Position numbers and translations under genes: made by a program. From the NCBI GenBank assembly GCA_009617715.1, contig VTFK01000157.1, positions 558,001-622,000 of the forward strand: a DNA stretch of 64,000 nucleotides, written 5' to 3'. Shown piece by piece: positions 24,085 through 36,780 of the stretch; positions within the stretch are counted from its first letter, which is position 1; every line of letters begins with the position of its first letter. Source of the stretch: Plectrocnemia conspersa. Lineage: Eukaryota; Arthropoda; Insecta; Trichoptera; Polycentropodidae. The notes below the pieces were generated by a model. It had not been told where the DNA came from. It made no database searches and saw only the letters and a list, made by a program, of their open reading frames with translations.

Positions 24085-24862
24085 CTAAAGGCTTTGCAAT
24101 ATAGGAATTATATAACTATTTATAATATTACAATTCAATTCGCAATAATGTTTGCTCGTTTCAACAGCAAGAGTAATAGTCTCGTAACCTAATGGCGTAA
24201 GTCTCACAGTGGTTATATTTAGACCGCCAACGCCATCTGCAAGAATGCGGTGGTCACTAAATTTGGTTCTAGACACAAGACTAACACTTGCACACTGGAT
24301 TCTCACGGTATTTATATCACAATTACACAAATCTAAATATGTCAGCGGCGATGTAAACACCGAGCTTTACGTCTGTAGAAATACCCCGATTGTTGTCGCA
24401 GATATTATTGTCAAGGTTAAGAAAGTATGATCTGTTTTGATATTTTTGTGAGTTGATAATAATAATCGCATAAGCATTTATTGAATCATTGTCCTTTTGC
24501 CAACAGTTTAATCCTCGGTAAATAAAGCGACTCAGTTTTGAGTCACATTTAAAGGAAGAGTCGCTCTTTTTATTGTTTAACAAGCGGGGACTGAGTGAAT
24601 TAATCCAATTATATTTATCATGATCCGGCTGGAGCGTTTCCAAGACATTATGTGTGTACATATATGGAAGATTCGGCGTTAATGTCAATGGCAGGCGATT
24701 TCTCGTGGTTCTATCTATGAATGAGTACCTTAGCACACCATTCATTGAGAGAGTTGTGTCGTTGCCGCGGAAGATTGATATAAATTGCTGTTGCTGGAGA
24801 TTGCTGACCCTTTGTTTCTTGAGGTCAGCTCTAGCGCTACAAACATATCCGTTGAGGAACGT
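24085..24862 (-). pseudogene. Unidentified protein-like open frames
   Basis: On the minus strand a frame is open for 179 codons from 24862 to 24326 (stop at 24323). It has no ATG until codon 40 and includes GYVCSARADLKKQ, a QQQQ run, FISIFRGNDTTLSMNGVLRY and THNVLETLQPDHDKYNWINS. A second frame (24360-24085) overlaps it by 38 nt and reads LTYLDLCNCDINTVRIQCAS, then FSDHRILADGVGGLNITTV. The DG.GG pattern faintly recalls secreted MBF2-like insect proteins, but too little fits to claim it. The opposite strand is also partly open, so chance openness in a complex block is possible. No splice structure was established. Confidence 0.25.
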
Positions 24863-24905
24863 TCAAGATATTTTTAATAGTCTATATAAATATTACAATG
24901 TATGA

Positions 24906-25630
24906 TTTAAAATCAATGTCATATTTGAGTGAATGAAAAAAATACATTTTATTTTTATCTAATTATTTTTTATTGTAATATTTTTTGTCTTGAATAAAAA
25001 AATGAAGGAAGAAGTGAATAATTAATTATTTTAAATGACATAAGCAATTTTAAAATTAAAAATAAATAAACCGATGTTTAACTTAAGAAAGTAACTTTAT
25101 TCTTTGGATTCAAATTGCATAAAAGTACTAACAAATTTCAATGCAGCTTAGTTGTTGTGAAATACGCTAGTAATGTGTTTCTACAAGAAAAAATATATTT
25201 TATTTATTATTAGCTTATTTTTAAAAAGTCAAAACGACTATGTTAATAACTTTTAGAAAATAGATTAAAACTAAAATTTTTAATTCATACACATTAGCCT
25301 TTTTTGCTAGAATTTTTTGTTTTAATAATAATATATTTTTTGACATCGTCACGTATTGGCTGAAAAAACTCTTTCTTCAATAGTAAGACTGAAATCAGTC
25401 ATGTCCACCACTATTCAAGTTGTAAATTAACAGGTGCAAAATATCAGGTCAAGAAATTTGAGTCGAACATATTTTTTTCTGTATTATAGAAACATGTGTT
25501 AGATCTCTAGTCTTTGCTCATGCAATAGAATTATTAAATAATATAGCTATATTTGTTTGAGTGTCTATAAGATGTACATCCATGTTACAGTTAAAGTCGT
25601 AAAATCTTACCCTAGGATGGATTAACAGCA
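24906..25630. other. A/T-rich DNA, possible eroded transposon
   Basis: A/T-rich. The part nearest 25630 may be the inside of the hAT end described next. Confidence 0.4.
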
Positions 25631-25649
25631 AAAAGTTTAAGAAGCACTG
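25631..25649 (+). mobile_element. Solo hAT terminus
   Basis: AAAAGTTTAAGAAGCACTG reads on the minus strand as CAGTGCTTCTTAAACTTTT, the terminal repeat expected of ZBED5-like hAT elements. No partner CAGTG end was found within about 0.8 kb to the left. Confidence 0.5.
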
Positions 25650-26689
25650 CAATATAAATATTGCTTTGTATTATAAAAATACAGATTTTTGTAAATATAA
25701 ATATATAACGTCATCATTGCATATGTGAAACATCCTTGTGTGTGTTGTCTGAGACTAAACTGTTTTAATGTTAGACGCGTCTTCTTCACGGGGGGTGTCG
25801 ATTCAATATAACGACACACATTTACGACCCAAATAAAATAAAACCACAACCCGATGGTATAAAAAATATCAATCGTTGTTACGAAACACAAAACTGCGAC
25901 TCTTCTGAGAAAAAAACTCAATTTGAATATCAGTCTCTCTCAGTGTACGCTTTTTCCCCTTTCGATCGAGTGTAGACTAAATTTGACCCCATAAATTATA
26001 TTGTAAATTGTTTTTAACTGGATCCGACATTGTCGGATGCTGTGATCAAATAATATCAGTTTGCTCGCTGAATGGAGGTATGAGGTAATGCATACTTAAG
26101 CACAAGAAGATACAGCACCAAAAATAGAATCATGTATTTTTTCAACAATACTATTCTCAAACTTGTGCGGGAACATTAATCATTGCTTAGTTTTAAAACT
26201 GTGTCAAACTGTCTGAATGATACGTGTAAATTTGTCTGAGTATCAATGATGTCACTCATTTAGAACGACCAGGAATTTAACGTCAGCTTGATGGATTTTG
26301 ATTGAAAATTCCATTGCATCATACCAGTAACGTTACGTTATACTATTTATAAACACAAACATATGTATGGATTATATAATATATTACAAAAAATATCATT
26401 TCTAATTAGCAAATTTGAGCGTTTCTAAAACTGGTGAAGAAGTGAATGAAACACAGTTTTTACAGATTTTGTGGAACCCAGTTAAAGGAAAAAAAATATA
26501 GTATTTTGGATATTTTGTACGTTTTAAATTATAGAAAGAAAAATAGCAAAACATTTCAATACCATTTACAATATCAAATAAAGGTAAAAAAAAAAATTTC
26601 TTCAAATTTTTGCTGATTTTATCATTGCTCATTACGTCATTCAGACTCTTCTTTTTATTCATTAATAAGAAGCTTAATGAAATATAATT
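25650..26689. other. Mixed intergenic DNA
   Basis: Moderately complex at 25740-26060, A/T-rich beyond. No domain is recognisable in the short frames. Confidence 0.4.
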
Positions 26690-27110
26690 TAATTAATGTA
26701 CTTTTTACACATCGTCGATTGACAGGCGTGACCTGATAAGGGAAACGGTCACGCCAATTGAGTATCTTTATAAGACCATCGTCTGTCAGACGGATGATTG
26801 AGGGTCTGGACCTGGTGCCAGCTGCCATCTCGTCCCCTTGATGTAGTGATCGTTTAGTGGACAAGTGGCGGATAAGTTGCCACTTCCTCCCACGAAGTAG
26901 TCGCGTGCCATATCACGCCTTGTACAGACACAGACGGTCCAGACTATTTTTGTTGCTCAATTATCTCATATATTCATCTCGTCGGACCGAATGGGCATAC
27001 ATCACTTGTTGCGGTAGCATCATAGAAATGCATCACAATTTGAGATCGTGTCTTGATTCCATTTGATTTTCGACACCAACGCATTACATGAAGAGCAAAT
27101 GATAAGACCG
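26690..27110. other. G+C-enriched non-coding block
   Basis: Contains GGCGTGACC/GGTCACGCC inverted words (about 26725-26755) and clustered CGTC/GACG. Frames on both strands are short and without domains. Candidate regulatory DNA by composition. Confidence 0.35.
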
Positions 27111-28189
27111 ATTAATAAAAACTGATTGGAGTTTCTAAATGGACATTTAATTATTTACATTGTAAATTATTTTTATGCCACAATACTAAAAATTTACTTT
27201 AAATTACATTTATATGATTTTTTCTTATATGAAAAATGTAATTAATTTTTTTGGATTATATTGCAGAATGTCATTAAAGATTACAGGTAAATAATAAAAA
27301 TAACAGGAAAGTATACACACTAGTAAGAATTTTATGCTAAATTTTTTATCAATGCTTAATATGAATTAGACTCCAGAAAAGCAATAAATATGTTTCTATG
27401 TGTATAAATAATAAAAATTAAATTGGTAGAAAATATACCTCATTATGATATTAACGTGTTGACTTTGTTATTAGCGCATTGAAAATTCTTGGAAGATTCT
27501 CTTAATATTTACACGTTCTGGGTATTTAATAGATTCTTGATGCCCCAATATCTGTAAAATTTCAATAATAATTGAAATTAAAATGCAATATCAATCATTA
27601 TTCGTTCTTAGTTTTGATGTTTGACTGATAACATTGTTATGGATTTATTTGTGATATTTTAGATAAACATTTATAAGTTAGTATATTAAAATAGTCGACT
27701 CAAACGTAAAATCCACTCTTTGAACCTGAAAATTTCCGTGAATGTTCTAGAAGTGCGACCTGTGTGGATATCAAAAAAGTCCGGGTATATAGAAATTCTA
27801 ATTGACAACACATCAAAATTATGCGAAGCTTCTCTATCGAGTATGTTTTGTGCTAGTTTACAGCAATGATCAGATTGAAAAATGCTGTCTAATATTACTT
27901 TTAGTTAAGACAGACTCGCAGTATACCTATATAGGTTTATGGATAAGTAACGTCTTATTTATAAAAAAATAAATGTTTTTTTTCATACAAACTTTAATGA
28001 ATCTTTAATGACTGTCTCCTACTTTTTAGCAAAAATAGCATCTTGAGGCTTAGGTGTAAATAATGTGTCCAGTGTTGTTGTTTATTTTTTTCGAAGCGCT
28101 TAATTATTCTCAGATGCATTGAAAAAATATTTCTTTATTACAAAACGTCACGGTAAACAATATATCACAGGAAGACAAAAATTACTGTA
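27111..28189. other. A/T-rich DNA
   Basis: Slightly more complex at 27690-27850. No gene was seen. Confidence 0.5.
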
Positions 28190-28570
28190 AGCGTACAATA
28201 TTTTCGTTGCACAATTTGACCACGGAAAGACAATCAAGCTAAAGTCACTTTCTAGTGGCGTTTCGTTGTTCGAAGAAACGAGTGCCAGAATTGGCTAGAT
28301 GGTCGCTGCATGGGTATAACTCTTAATACTTAAGACAGGTAATGAAGAGAGGGCAGAGACGCAGACACGGCCTGAGAGGAGATACACGTAAATATGCTCA
28401 GACACGACTCGAGGCCAGAGAGGGACTACACCAGACTATCAGTGCAGCAGAGAGGAATTGAATTCCACTACACTGTCGCTGCTACAACTACAAGGCTTCT
28501 GAGGATCTTTTACTGACATCATCCCTCCGCCAGCTTATCCACCAACCGCTCGAAGAAAACGTTCTTGTCC
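28190..28570. other. Purine-rich complex block
   Basis: Rich in GAGAGG, CAGACAC and AGAGGGACTAC words, with GTTTCGTTGTTCGAAGAAAC as an inverted motif. No frame. It could be an LTR or UTR fragment; no terminal repeat was found. Confidence 0.3.
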
Positions 28571-28959
28571 ATATATGTAATTTTAACTAATAAATTATTA
28601 CCAGCTTCCAACGGCATCTTTTTGCCTCTGAAGTCACATCCCTTAGGGTTAGAAAACCGTAAAATGAAATTAATTAAAATAATTATTATCGACTAATAAT
28701 TATTTTTTAATTAAATTATATTTTACAGTAAATATTTTAAAATTTGAATAATTAGTTATTAGTACTGAGTTTTATCTTTGCAGTTGTTAATAATATCTAT
28801 CAGGATTAATTGTATTATCAAGTAAAATTTTAGTGGTATTTAAATTTAGCATCCGATTTTTACGTATACTTGACAAGCACGTGTTTATAATTTTTAATTA
28901 TATGGATCAACCCCCGAATTCTTGGAATACGAATCCACTTTCTGAATATCCGTTCATTC
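28571..28959. other. A/T-rich DNA
   Basis: No feature was seen. Confidence 0.5.
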
Positions 28960-29430
28960 ATTCATTGAATACAAAACGTAAATTTGGATCGTAAATAGAT
29001 CACAAAAGCGCATAGGAGCGTCGATATTAAGGTCGGCCTGGGATATACGACGTGTAGTATACACGACATGAATATAGTGGTAGAAACTGTATGTAATGAC
29101 GGTGCATTGTTTGCGGTGCGCATTATGCGCTGAATAATGCACACCGAGAGCGAGAGAGGCAATTATCATTGAATGACGTCGATTGTGTATGAGCTCGCGC
29201 GACAAAACGAAATATGGGAATAAATAAATAAATAACGCCAGTCCGCGGCCCGCCCATCCACGGCCAGACTCCTTTCAAATGTTATATGCTAATTTGCCCT
29301 GACGTCTAATTTACACACTGTCTTACAGATAATTCATTTCCTTCATAAATAATGATCGCTGCCACCAAGTAGACGCGCGCTCTTTTAGGCCAGCGATTAT
29401 TTTTAAGTTTCGCCATGTGAAATGAGTTCG
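28960..29430. promoter_or_regulatory. Complex non-coding block with nested dyads
   Basis: GTGCATT (29102-29108) and AATGCAC (29136-29142) enclose GCGCATTATGCGC (29118-29130). It also holds TGACGTCG (CRE-like), ATGCTAAT (octamer-like) and an AATAAATAAATAAATAA run before a GCGGCCCGCCC patch. Overlapping short frames have no domain. Confidence 0.4.
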
Positions 29431-31689
29431 CACTTATATTAAACTACATGAACTACTAATATGAACACAATATTGTAAGCACTTATATGAAATTATATTA
29501 CAATCAAATTGTACATTTATATATTAAGCTTTATTTTCTCTACGATTCGTGTATGAAAGTTCTTTTAAAATAGGAAGTACAGCAATTTAACTGGGATGCA
29601 TTCAATCGAGCATACTTAATATTTTTCAATATTATTTAGAATGAAAGCGTGCTTTTTTAAATAAGTCCTACTTTAAAATTAAAATCAAAAAAACTGTTTA
29701 ATAGTTATTAGAAAGAACAAAGTATATAAAATGTTATAAGAAGCTTTTAAGGAAAAAATAACATAATGACAGTGTGAAAAAACATATTGATTTTTATTAT
29801 TGTCATAATTTTAATACTTTTTACTAAAATTTTATATGTGATTTTATTACTTATATTTTATGTATTTTTTTACATTAAATTATGATTGTTAAACTTTTTT
29901 ACAAAATTATTTATTTATTAATTATTTATTTTTATTTTTAATTCATCGTTGTGTTTTTTTATTTTATTTTTTCTAAAAAAGATAAAAGTATAGGTTATTT
30001 TTTTTTATTTTTAATATCACAGATAAAATATAGCTCAATTAATATAATATAAAATTACAAGTTTATTATAAATTTGATTAGTGTTGTTTTATGTATTGTT
30101 ATCTTTAATTTTTATTGGTAAATTTACAGTTATTATTTTTGCTTTTATTCAACATATATTTTTCATGTTTATTTTTGATAAATAATAAAGTAACACTTTT
30201 CGGTCACTTTTTAATTGTTTCTCTATAGTATTATTATTATTGTTTGTCTTACTTCACGCATTAATGTTTTTTTTCCTTTACCATCGCTGCGTTATTTTTA
30301 CTTTATTTAAATGCATATAAAATCTCTCATAAAATAAAAAAATAACATTTCATGCATATTTGTATTTTTCTATTTGTTTTTTTTTAATTTTAATACTCTT
30401 TTGGTTCATCAGATTACTTATCGTTATAGCTACAGTATGATATTTTCAATCAATTCTTGTATAAAATAACATTCAGATTGAATTGGTTAAGTAAGTTGGC
30501 TGCGTATTTTTTTTTTCATATAAAAACAATATTATTGATATAATCGATCGTGCTCTAAAAAAAACTGTGGGTTTTAAAAATATTTTTACTCTTAAAAAAA
30601 CACTTAAAATAATATATATTAACTCTGATACAAAGTACAAAAATATTTTGTAGCTAAAATTAAATTTCTTCTGGAATAAAATTTGAAATGTCTTATTTTT
30701 TGATATAAAATTCGCTACAAAATATTATATTTTCTGTATTTTTGTTGTAATAAAGCTATATATTATTTTTAATATATAATATAGTTAGCTATTAATATGC
30801 AAGATAAATGATAAATGACACTTATTATATTTTTTTTTTGTAAATTGCAATTCATCCAAAATACAGATTTTTTATATTATACTAATTTTTGAAAAAATAT
30901 TTAAAGCCTTATAATAATAGCAATCAATAAAATACTATAAAAATATTTCATGCAATCACTAATCGCATGTATCGAAGATTACGATTAAAACAACCTCGAA
31001 TATATTTTTTTTCATAAGTGTTTTAAATTTTTTTTTCTTTCATTTTAATAACCAATTTTTTATTACATATTTTTATTTTTATTGTATTGTAGCTTTTCAC
31101 AAAATTGTAAACATAAAAATAGTTATAAACTAGTAACGTGTGTTTAATGTAATGGTATGTTTGTAAAATTCATTTTCCTATGTAAATAATAAACGTTTTA
31201 TAAAAAAATATGTATTATTTTAATGTACATATTTTAACCAACAACAAAATATTATACATATATATGTTAAAAATAGTAAAAAACATTATAATAATATAAA
31301 ATAAATCATACATATTTCGATTTATATATTAATATAATTTGAAGGTCATAAGTTGAATTGTTTTTATGTGAATATGACATTTTTAATAAAACACAGGTAT
31401 GAAATTTAATATTAATAGTAAACGGAAGCCCTTTACCAAAAGAGCTGTCACACTTCCAACTGTTCAGTTTCATATTCCGTACATAAAATTTAATATTTAC
31501 AATACCCCACGACGATTCAGTCATTTGATGAACAATGAGCCCGGCTCTCAGATTTTATTCAAATGCCATATCTTTACTTTTAATGTATCTATTTTCACAG
31601 TTGAATCACGCCTGAGCGCTCATAGGTTCAATTCACAATAAAAAAAGTAATTTGAAGCTAGGGCCATTTCAAAATTAATAGTTTTATTG
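29431..31689. other. Extremely A/T-rich DNA
   Basis: The longest near-pure A/T stretch of the window (about 29600-31300), dominated by T/A homopolymers. 31390-31640 is slightly more complex, with frames on both strands but no domain. Confidence 0.6.
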
Positions 31690-32060
31690 TCTGTAACACC
31701 GAGACGTCTTTATCCGTGAGTGTGTTTTGAACAATGACTCTTCATATCCTCCGTTGATTAATACAATTATCACTCGAGAGATTCTAACGCGTGAGTGAAA
31801 ACGTTGAAGGTAAGAATTTTATTTCTTTTAACATAGAGAGGACAGTAAACAATTGTTTCAGTTAGTGAGGACCTGTCAACGGTTCGTAGTTGTTAAATTT
31901 TCAATCGTCGTCCAAGTCCAGCCTTTCTCTTGTAAGTTAGTGACAAGTGTTAAAATGCACTTATTGTTGTTGCTCTCTATGTATAAATGTTGTCATTGGA
32001 CAAGTTGTGTGCATATATTTAAGACAGTATGTATTAAATTTGTAAAATAGGTACTCTACC
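31690..32060 (+). other. Possible untranslated exons (weak)
   Basis: GAAGGTAAGAATT near 31805 is a strong 5' splice-site match. TTGTTTCAG near 31860 is an acceptor match, and CTTGTAAGTTAG near 31940 is another donor match. The sequence between is more complex than its flanks. No translated product is recognisable, so at most these would be UTR or non-coding RNA exons. Confidence 0.2.
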
Positions 32061-32779
32061 TGTATTAATGTATTTTTATGTTCTAGGTTATGGCAATTAA
32101 TAACCAAAAATACATTTACAATGGACACGAACCTAAAAATATGTAAAGATGCGAGTATAATTTTTCACAATATTTGATTAATAACAACATAATAAAACTG
32201 CAATAAAAGTACATTCTATGTTTATTATCTCATTAAAATAAAAGTTATTTGAGAAATCGTAGACAGTTCATAGCCTATAGTTGATCATTGTCGAAATAAT
32301 ATTCATCTCTTCAGGTTAGTGCTACTAACTTAAAGGCAAATTTGTGGGCAATTTCACTTTGATTTAGTCACGTATGTGGTGCTCCTATTGCTTTGCATTC
32401 TTTTTCCATTGTTCCGTGTAACGCTTATTGCATATTTTGTTCTCATTTAATTGTCTTGTATATACAGCCTTCTTTCAAAGACGAGAAAATAAGTTTATAT
32501 TTCCGTCTCCCGAATTTAGATTATTAGTTGCAAAAAATACAAATAATTTATTTCTAAATTTGCTCTGAATATTGAAAAGTATTTGAGCATTTGATAATAT
32601 CATGTCATAGAATAAATTTAATATCGATTATCTATTTTCATATATTTTGGTGTTGGTTTCAAATCTAGCTTTATCAAACAATGATCGATTTGAATACACG
32701 CTGGGCGAAACTTAATGCGTATAATATGTTAATTCGCAGTATATTAAATTTACTCAAGTATTTGCTGTGCATATGTGTG

Positions 32780-33010
32780 TTTGTGCCGTATTTACGTGTA
32801 GTATAAGGTTTATCTTTCGTTGGTAGCTAATCATAATGAGCCCTGAGGGTACCGAATAGTGGGAGACCAAGGATACCGCCACCGTTTGCGGTCCATGGAA
32901 GCCGCCTCATCTGTAATCACGACACATGTAGAAGAAACGAATACATTAGCCGACCCGTAGTTGATTTACGAACGCATCGGCGTGAAAAACGAACCAGATA
33001 GTATTGGAAC
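32780..33010. other. G+C-enriched non-coding block
   Basis: Complex sequence including AATCATAATGAGCCCTGAGG and CCGCCACCGTTTGCGGTCC, the latter with a RUNX-type TGCGGT. No frame. Confidence 0.35.
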
Positions 33011-33379
33011 AATTAAATGAATGTGATACTATTTAAAAAAAAAACAGATTGCTAATTTCTAATCTTACGGTGAAAAAACTTACATATAATGAAGGAAAAC
33101 TATATGTATATAAAATCAGAAAAATGCAATTTTCAGATAAGATTTACAGAATAATATATTATACATGTTATAGTATTATAATTTGTAGCCAAATTTTAAG
33201 ATAAGATGGATTAAAATAACATTAGGTATATGTTTTAAGAATAAGATAAAGTCTAGTATATAATAAAGTATCAAATATAAATAAATGTCTTTTGCGTGTC
33301 TTGCACTACATATTTTCACTACTACGTTTTTTGATATTTTTTTAAATATGGACATATATTTATTTATTATATATATATA

Positions 33380-34080
33380 ATACGAGCTACCCTTGTCGAC
33401 TTTAAACGTTTCAATGCAGTATTAATTTATCGCCGGGACGGCGCGCGTTATAAATTCGTTGGCGAAATTAAATATTGTGCTATTACATTGTCGTTTAATA
33501 AATGGTATGATTAATATGGCAACATTTCAAATCGTGCCCCTTTTCGTCTTAATTCAATTCACCTTGCCACCTGTGTGGCTATTAATAATGCAAAAAAAAA
33601 TCTTGGACCCGATAAGACTCTCAAAACGCGCGTACAATCACAATTATTCATTTTGTTTACGTTTTATTCAATAAACACGGTAGAGGCGTAGTCAAACGCT
33701 ATGTTTTTCATCTAAATGTATATCGACGAGCTTTTAACTTAAAAAAAATAAACATAATAAATTAGAAACATAACTGAAACTTAATACTCTTATTGAATGA
33801 CTAATATATTTATATATATGTATGTTTTATATTATAATTTTCATTGTCAAATTTGTGTCACAGTATGTATAAATTATCAGCATGCAATGTGGTTGTAGTT
33901 ATTATGACTTTATGGTTAATTGCCAATCCATTTCGTTATTAATTGCTACCGACTGGAGCTCGCAAGTCATTTGGTCACCCCTGCGGTCACGTTCTGACTT
34001 TTGAACGAAACGTTATCACCTTTAATTAGCAAAGTTTAATTAGAATGATCTCAAACGAAATTAACCGAGTAATAAATTAA
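33380..34080. other. Two G+C-enriched non-coding patches
   Basis: 33380-33700 holds GCCGGGACGGCGCGCG and TGATTAAT (Exd/Hox type). 33930-34080 holds repeated TAATTA/TTAATT cores and CCCCTGCGGTCACG. A 71-codon frame (33459-33674) has no domain. Confidence 0.35.
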
Positions 34081-35339
34081 AAATTTATAGTCGACCTAAA
34101 CACTCGATGTTGGCTTTAATCTCGCTGTGATAATTTGCACAATTTAATTATATAAGTATTTTTGTTTGATTTATACAGAATATCGTAACGGATTTAATAA
34201 ATATTCAAAAAATAAATTAGTCTACCTTTATACTAATATTTGCTAAAGGTACAGATCAAACTATTGTAAAATATTGCTTATCAACAATAATGATAATTCA
34301 CAGAATATGCTTTTGACGAGGGATATTTATTATTGTTGAAACCCTAACCAATTTTAATTTATTTTATTAATATTGCTATAGAAAATTGCTGTTTTATGTA
34401 CAAAAACAAACATATGTACGCTTTTTGGTTAATTCAAAGAAAAAAAAACCAAAAATAATTTTTACGGAAACACTGAAGCACCCTCAAACTTTGATTAATG
34501 CCTGACAATTAGTTAATGATATGAAAAAAAAAATATTTTTATTTATACTAACTAGATTATTATCATAAATAAAACTACGAAGTTATTGAATAGAAATATT
34601 TTAACTATGATATCTTGAAAAGAATATAATTTTTGATTTAAATGATTATGATTGTTTTTGATAAAGAAACTTATTAATGATTAACAAAATAATACAATAA
34701 CAAAGTAATAATAATTGATTTTTGAGGAATATAAAAGTTAAGTTAGAACATATACTTTTTTGTAAATTTATATCACCATTTTTTAAATTAAAAAAAAAAA
34801 AAAAATTACTTTTAAAGTTGAAAGTTATACCACAAATAAATTGGTTTTAAAATTGAATTTTAACTATTTAATAGACATTTTTTAATTAAAAAAAAAAATT
34901 ACAGACAAAACAAGTTACTTACTAAATAAACAGCTGTTTATTGATAAGGTGGGACCTTTTCGTTTATTTTAAAACTCTTATGCTTAAAAGTAAATATTGT
35001 TTTAGGTCATAAATATTTATTACTGAAATAGTTATTTTTCATTAACACAGTAATTAGATAAAATTAATTAATATTTTCCCTTGCTTATTGAGTGCGATGT
35101 TTAAAATGTCTAATGTATGTGAATTTTCTTAAGAATGTAATGAATATTAATAGCATGACGTTGTTTTACATGCCTATAATATTGATAGGATATGTTGAGA
35201 TGATTTTTTGATACCAAGAACTAATTTATTATTTATATAAAATTACATCACCGTATTCAGATACTAACCGTTCAATCAATGTACTCAAGAACTATCTCAT
35301 ATAAATAATGCACACATTTAACAGTTTGCTTTATTCCAA
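34081..35339. other. A/T-rich DNA
   Basis: Homopolymer-rich. No gene was seen. Confidence 0.55.
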
Positions 35340-35830
35340 TATGTTATCCTTGGCGGACGTTCCGTGTTACGTATGAGCTTTCTTCCTCGTGAATAATTAT
35401 CATAATGAGTGAGCAATTGACCGGTTTACCTCCGCATTTGTACGCAGCTTCAAGGAGCCACCGAATCCATTAATTTTAATCTCGCTCAGATAAAAATGTG
35501 ATAGTCATCAAATGGATTCCGTGCCGGTGCGATAAATGGATGCTAGGCACTTATCATTTGTCACAAAATCTGATCTGGCGTGGTGTTTCTTATCTCTGAT
35601 ATGGTCTTTCAACGCTTAAACGTTAATATAAATATGGGTGTAAATGTATTAAACGTATTTGCGATTGGTTTAATTGACACTGCCCACGTTGTTTCCTTAG
35701 TCGTTGCGAGAATTTGAAATTCGATTTTTGGAGGTTTATAAGATAAATCGCTTATTAAATGGTTTCTTTGCTTTATAAAGATTGGTATCGGGTTTCCATA
35801 AACGTCTTAAAGTGACAAAAGTTAAATTAT
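35340..35830. other. G+C-enriched non-coding block
   Basis: Complex sequence with AATAATTATCATAATGAG, CCATTAATTTTAATC and GATAAATGGATG words. No frame. Candidate regulatory DNA by composition. Confidence 0.35.
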
Positions 35831-36149
35831 TTCTCTGATATGCTATTTTAATTGCATAGCATTTAACCTCTGGAAAAAAAGCAAAACAAAGTTTATTTTT
35901 AAATTAAATTAGTACTTATTTTATTTAGTATAAATTTTATATTTTAATGCATGTACAAGTATAATTTGTTTTAGGTAAATAGTATCTGATCTGACTTAGA
36001 AACTGAATAAATATCTTACAATTTTATCAATATATGGTTGCATAAATTCGTTATATGAACAATATGAGTGATACTTGTATTATTATATATTTTTTAAATC
36101 CCGTTTTTAGTGCTTTGATTAAATATAGTAGGATTAACTGGCTCAAGGA
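35831..36149. other. A/T-rich DNA
   Basis: No feature was seen. Confidence 0.5.
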
Positions 36150-36780
36150 AAATACTGTGTAATGAAATTTCAAGACGATTTGTTTAAAATTAGTAGGCCT
36201 GTCTTCAAGCCCTTTAAACGGCCTTCAGCTTTATTTAATGCGTCCGTTCTGACAAACGGCTACAGTACGAAGATCACAAGTTGTACGCATTCAAATCGGA
36301 GACATAAATCGCAATACACGCACCGCCACTGGCCGTGTTACATCTAACTTATTGTTCCGATCGGTGTAAGATTACATTTCATAATATCCCTATATCACAA
36401 TTTACCAATCACATCTCTCCAACCTGCCGATCTAGACGATATCGAATCGAGAACGAAGCAAAAGTCATACGCTAGGAGACTTGAATATGAGCTTAAAGCT
36501 CATCGCGAGTAAAGTGGAAGTTGGAATGCCTAAAGCTTCGGTTTCAGGTCTGGTTTGTTAATGAACCGAACGCAAGGCGGCTTAGCTTACACGCCGTAAA
36601 AAGAGATTAAATTTGAATATAAGTCACATTTGTTATGTTTTAAATTAATTTTTACTTATTCGTTTCGGCTTCTTTATACGTCGGAACGGGTATGAGATCA
36701 ATATTGACAGCTCTTGGTCTTTGAGTCCATATATTCATACGTGCTCGCTCTGACCGCTTTTAATGGCACGACAGGTATTT
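36150..36780. other. G+C-enriched non-coding block with dyad
   Basis: Contains a perfect 17-bp dyad, ATGAGCTTAAAGCTCAT (36487-36503). A 61-codon frame at 36162 has no domain. Complex throughout. Confidence 0.35.
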
